Shown piece after piece: positions 5,710-8,575 of a stretch of DNA of 8,575 nt (the first letter of the stretch is position 1; the number at the start of each line of letters is the position of its first letter). The notes below the pieces were generated by a model, which did no database searches, was not told where the DNA came from, and saw nothing but the letters and a program-made list of their open reading frames with translations. This DNA comes from Candidatus Methanomethylophilaceae archaeon (GTDB taxonomy: Archaea; Thermoplasmatota; Thermoplasmata; Methanomassiliicoccales; Methanomethylophilaceae), in the NCBI GenBank assembly GCA_011620825.1, contig WOYN01000117.1, positions 1 through 8,575 on the forward strand, written 5' to 3'. The position numbers and the translations under genes are program-made.

Positions 5710-6444
5710 ATGGAGACTCTGCGCGTAGACAACGTGCACAAAATGTACGGGAACATAGAAGCCGTCAAAGGTATCGGCTTCTCGGTCAAGGAGGGAGAGA
5801 TATTCGGCCTGATAGGTCCGAACGGTGCCGGTAAAACAACAGCGCTGAGAATGATCTCGACGCTTATCACCATCACGTCCGGAAGCATCACTGTTTGCGG
5901 ATACGACGTTGCCACTCAGGGTGACGAAGTCAGGAAGTCCATCAGCTATCTTCCCGAGGACGCAGGTGCATACAAGGATCTGACCGGTCGCACATATCTG
6001 CGCTTCATTGCGGGCTTCTTCACTGACAATGAAGAGACGGATAAAATGTGCCAGAGGGGCATTGATATTGCTAATCTCGGCGATAGGATAGACAGTAAGG
6101 TCAACACATACAGCAAAGGCATGATGAGACGCCTGCTCATCGCCAGAGCGATAATGACCGCTCCGCGCTTCGCCATCATGGATGAAGTCACATCCGGACT
6201 GGATGTAATGAACGCCCATGACATCAGGGAACTTATTCGGGATATAGCCAGGTCCGGAGTTACCATTCTGCTCTCCTCGCACAACATGTTCGAGGTCGAA
6301 TCCCTGTGCGACCGCGTCGCCATGATCAACAAAGGAGAGATCATCATGCAGGGAACCCCTGCCGAACTCAAGGCGAGGTACAATGCAAAAAACCTTGAAG
6401 AAGTCTTTATCAAAGGGGTGAAATCGGTTGAACAATCTACTTAA
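5710..6444 (+). CDS. ABC transporter ATP-binding protein (ABC-2 / NatA-like)
   Basis: A 244-residue ATPase that should power the permease encoded next to it. Walker A is GPNGAGKTT (36-44). The signature is YSKGMMRR (134-141), the YSKGM variant common in DrrA/NatA-type exporters. Walker B and the D-loop read FAIMDEVTSGLD (154-165), with Asp158 and catalytic Glu159, and the switch histidine is His191 (LSSHN). The Q-loop position reads SYLPED (79-84), the YLPE form usual in this subfamily. All ATP-hydrolysis residues are present. NatA/DrrA-type exporters move ions, drugs or lipids out of the cell; the sequence does not reveal the substrate. The start is leaderless, and the 3' end overlaps the permease by 17 bases. 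Confidence 0.95.
   Translation: METLRVDNVHKMYGNIEAVKGIGFSVKEGEIFGLIGPNGAGKTTALRMISTLITITSGSITVCGYDVATQGDEVRKSISYLPEDAGAYKDLTGRTYLRFIAGFFTDNEETDKMCQRGIDIANLGDRIDSKVNTYSKGMMRRLLIARAIMTAPRFAIMDEVTSGLDVMNAHDIRELIRDIARSGVTILLSSHNMFEVESLCDRVAMINKGEIIMQGTPAELKARYNAKNLEEVFIKGVKSVEQST
6415..6421 (+). promoter_or_regulatory. Shine-Dalgarno of the permease (TTG start)
   Basis: GGGGTGA, inside the ATPase gene, is six bases before the TTG at 6428. Its strength and spacing support the rare TTG start over the ATG at 6473. Confidence 0.6.
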
Positions 6445-7768
6445 CCTCGTTAAAAAAGAGCTTAGGGAGCTAATGACCATCGAATCTGCAATTTCGATAG
6501 TCGTCGTTATGATATTGTTCGTGGGCCTGGGATTCATGATAAGCGACCAGAACGAACAGGCCATGGAACCGGTAAGGATGGGCATCATCAACTATGACGA
6601 CCAGGGGCCTTCGACTTATTACGATACGGTAAACTCGACGTTGGACGGAATGTACGATTCCGCCACCAGAGACCAATACCTGATCAAACTCGACTCACCC
6701 GCCATACTGAGCGACGGCGAGATAATATCGCTGATGCAGGATAACGGGCTCTCCAACCTGCTTGTTATCGATCCGAACTTCAGCGAAAATATCGATTCGG
6801 GAACACAGGGAAAAATCAAAGCTTACTATATAACCGAAAACTCCGGTGCATTCGGCGGAATAGATTCTGATTCAGTCCAGGGATTTGTATCCGCGATCAA
6901 CGGAGCGGTCTCTACAAAACTGATGGAGAACGAGCTATCCGTCGATTCTGCAGAGTCTGCGTTCCTCAAGAGCCCTGTATCGTTCAACATGCCTGACAAC
7001 TATACGTACATAAACGGCAAGCTTTACTCCGACATAACGCCGTCCGCTATCAGCGGGGCGATGATGAGCCAGACGCTCATGGTCCCGATAATAATCATGA
7101 TCGTCATCATGGTTGTCGGCAGCATCGTCATCTCTTCCATGGGCACCGAAAAGGAGAACAAGACACTGGAGACTTTGCTTACCTTGCCTGTGAAAAGGAC
7201 GACTATCGTCAGTGGTAAAATCCTTGCATCCGGAATAATGGGCCTCGTCTACGGTGCTGCATATATGGTCGGGATGTACGCATATATGGATGCCATCACC
7301 GCGAGCGCAGGGGCCGTTAACCTCGCAGACTACGGATTGGTGCTGGAACCCATAGATTGGGCCATCACAATGCTCGTAATGTTCGCATCCATCCTGTGCG
7401 CGCTTGGATTGTGCATGATATTAGGCGCGTTCGTAAAGAACTACAAGAGCGCACAGACCATGACCTTACCTATATCCGTGCTTGCGATGATCCCCATGTT
7501 CGTCTTCATGTTTACAAGCTGGAACACACTACCGGCCGCTATGCAGGCCATCATGTTCATAATACCGTTCTCCCACCCGATGATGGTGATGCAGAACCTG
7601 ATGTTCGGAGACTACCTTCTGGTCTTCGCAGGTCTGATCTACTGCATCGCATTCGCCGTGGTAACGGTCCTGGTAACGGTAAAGCTGTACAATTCCGACA
7701 TACTGCTTGTCGGCTTCGGACAGACCAGACTCGGCAGGATGTTGGCAAAGTTCAAAAAGGCAGACTGA
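6428..7768 (+). CDS. ABC-2 type permease (NatB-like)
   Basis: A 446-residue membrane partner of the preceding ATPase. The N-terminal amphipathic stretch LLNLVKKELREL (4-15) is typical of ABC-2 permeases. Membrane helix 1 (about 17-38) is followed by a large extracytoplasmic domain (about 39-212). Further hydrophobic segments lie near 214-237, 263-287, 311-336, 345-364, 371-388 and 396-419. The cytosolic GTEKENKTLETLLTLP (239-254) is the conserved coupling loop that contacts the ATPase. This layout matches NatB/ABC-2 exporters; sodium export by Bacillus NatAB is one precedent, but the substrate here is unknown. The start is TTG, since it keeps the amphipathic N-terminus and has the better Shine-Dalgarno. 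An ATG at 6473, preceded by AGGGAG, would drop 15 residues. Confidence 0.92.
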   Translation: MNNLLNLVKKELRELMTIESAISIVVVMILFVGLGFMISDQNEQAMEPVRMGIINYDDQGPSTYYDTVNSTLDGMYDSATRDQYLIKLDSPAILSDGEIISLMQDNGLSNLLVIDPNFSENIDSGTQGKIKAYYITENSGAFGGIDSDSVQGFVSAINGAVSTKLMENELSVDSAESAFLKSPVSFNMPDNYTYINGKLYSDITPSAISGAMMSQTLMVPIIIMIVIMVVGSIVISSMGTEKENKTLETLLTLPVKRTTIVSGKILASGIMGLVYGAAYMVGMYAYMDAITASAGAVNLADYGLVLEPIDWAITMLVMFASILCALGLCMILGAFVKNYKSAQTMTLPISVLAMIPMFVFMFTSWNTLPAAMQAIMFIIPFSHPMMVMQNLMFGDYLLVFAGLIYCIAFAVVTVLVTVKLYNSDILLVGFGQTRLGRMLAKFKKAD

Positions 7769-7779
7769 GCATAGGGGCC

Positions 7780-8575
7780 ATGGGACGATATATAGAAATC
7801 GCGGAGACTCTGCGGCACGGAAAGAAGGCCGTGCTGGTGCACAGCAACGCCGATGTCGACGCAATCGGCTCCGCATACGCACTTTATAGATGCTTCCCAG
7901 ACTGCACCATATGTGCATGCGGCGGCGTCGACTACGTTGCCAGCGTCTTCGCGGAAAAGCTCAAGATACCGATGACGGACGAATACGACCCGTCCGATTA
8001 CGACCTCACCGTCGTGGTCGATACGTCATCCCCCGAGCTGCTATGCGTCACTGTCCCAGATAACAGTTTAATCATCGACCACCACATACCTACAAGCAAA
8101 TGGGACGGCATGAGTTTCTTCTGCAACAGTGAAAACGTGTCATGCTGTGAGATGATAGTCGAGATAATCCACGAAGCCGGGGCGAAGATCGACAGAGAAA
8201 CAGGACTGGCACTTTTGGGAGGAATGCTCACTGACAGCGGTCATTTCCAGTTTTCCAAGTCTGATACGCTGAGGCATTTCGCTGAAGTGATGGATGAGAG
8301 CGGCGTGGCCATGGACGAGGCCATGTCCACCACCAAAGCCGAGATCAGGATGTCCGAACGGACGGCGGTGCTGAAGACCGTGGAACGCGTGAAGTTCGAA
8401 CGCGTCGGCGATATGATCGTCGCGTCGGCCGTAGGCAGCAGCTTCGAAGCCTCGGCCTGCAGGGCCATAACATCTGCCGGTGCGGACGTAGTGTTCGTAG
8501 GTACGCAGAGAGATGACTTCTTTAGAGTAAGTGCCAGAGCGACCCAGGAAATGGTCCGCAGGGGAATAAACCTAG
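7780..8575 (+). CDS. DHH-family phosphoesterase (3' end outside the window)
   Basis: At least 265 residues are visible before the window ends, with no stop. Motif I is HSNADVDAIGSA (21-32; His21, Asp25, Asp27). Motif II is VVVDTSS (78-84; Asp81). Motif III is IDHH (99-102), the name-giving DHH. Motif IV is LLGGMLTDSGHF (145-156; Asp152). These residues bind the two metal ions of DHH nucleases and phosphatases such as NrnA, GdpP and RecJ. The RVSARATQEM region (249-258) suggests a DHHA1 substrate-binding domain running off the end, with its glycine-rich finish missing. There is no membrane segment, so an NrnA-like oligoribonuclease/pAp phosphatase or cyclic dinucleotide phosphodiesterase is likelier than GdpP. 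The ATG is 11 bases after the permease stop; AGGGG sits only two bases before it, so the start is less certain. Confidence 0.9.
   Translation, partial: MGRYIEIAETLRHGKKAVLVHSNADVDAIGSAYALYRCFPDCTICACGGVDYVASVFAEKLKIPMTDEYDPSDYDLTVVVDTSSPELLCVTVPDNSLIIDHHIPTSKWDGMSFFCNSENVSCCEMIVEIIHEAGAKIDRETGLALLGGMLTDSGHFQFSKSDTLRHFAEVMDESGVAMDEAMSTTKAEIRMSERTAVLKTVERVKFERVGDMIVASAVGSSFEASACRAITSAGADVVFVGTQRDDFFRVSARATQEMVRRGINL

Noticed and set aside
5680..6591. Long open frame (303 codons) on the minus strand opposite the ABC ATPase
   Set aside because: It lies wholly opposite a clearly conserved ATPase and the permease start, shows no recognisable domain, and is explained by codon bias leaving the antisense frame open.
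7657..7681. Direct repeat GGTAACGGT, two copies
   Set aside because: It encodes the Val-Thr-Val repeats of the last permease helix in frame; ordinary coding sequence.
7787..7795. TATA-like ATATATAGA just inside the DHH gene
   Set aside because: A start from it would fall inside the conserved N-terminal helix, before motif I, with no suitable downstream start codon that keeps the first strand.

Overview
The window looks like a chromosomal segment of a euryarchaeal-type archaeon, most likely Thermoplasmatota and probably the Methanomassiliicoccales. Reasons: the proteins are archaeal in type (20S proteasome alpha, exosome, SBDS, eL43, RpoP, prefoldin beta). The proteasome alpha N-terminus is almost identical to what I remember of Thermoplasma acidophilum. 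Promoters are TATA boxes rather than -35/-10 pairs. None of the 13 complete genes ends in TAG (10 TGA, 3 TAA), as expected where TAG encodes pyrrolysine. The order-level call is an inference; the archaeal assignment is secure. All genes are on the + strand. There are no tRNA or rRNA genes, insertion sequences or CRISPR arrays, and the longest gap is 97 bases.

Bases 1-5612 hold the archaeal 'exosome-proteasome' superoperon: rnp2 (RNase P), psmA (proteasome alpha), SBDS, rrp4, rrp41, rrp42 (exosome), rpl37ae (ribosome), rpoP (RNA polymerase), pcc1 (KEOPS tRNA modification) and pfdB (prefoldin). Genes are 2-17 bases apart or overlap, except for a 53-base gap before psmA that carries its own TATA box and Shine-Dalgarno. 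The array joins RNA processing and decay, ribosome maturation, transcription, tRNA t6A formation, protein folding and protein degradation. Csl4, DnaG and the proteasome beta subunit are not here.

At the head of this array, six bases before rnp2, is the least familiar gene of the window (56-586). It encodes one membrane anchor followed by a cysteine-rich cytosolic domain whose first module reads as a RING-like C4HC3 cross-brace and is followed by two more cysteine clusters. A membrane-tethered RING-like protein linked to RNase P and the proteasome is the best candidate here for undescribed biology.

After a hairpin plus T-run (5623-5651), a new TATA box starts a second unit at 5710: an ABC ATPase (leaderless start) and its ABC-2/NatB-like permease (TTG start, 17-base overlap). 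Twelve bases later comes a DHH-family phosphoesterase, cut by the window end. It may be an oligoribonuclease that finishes RNA decay products, which would tie it back to the exosome genes.
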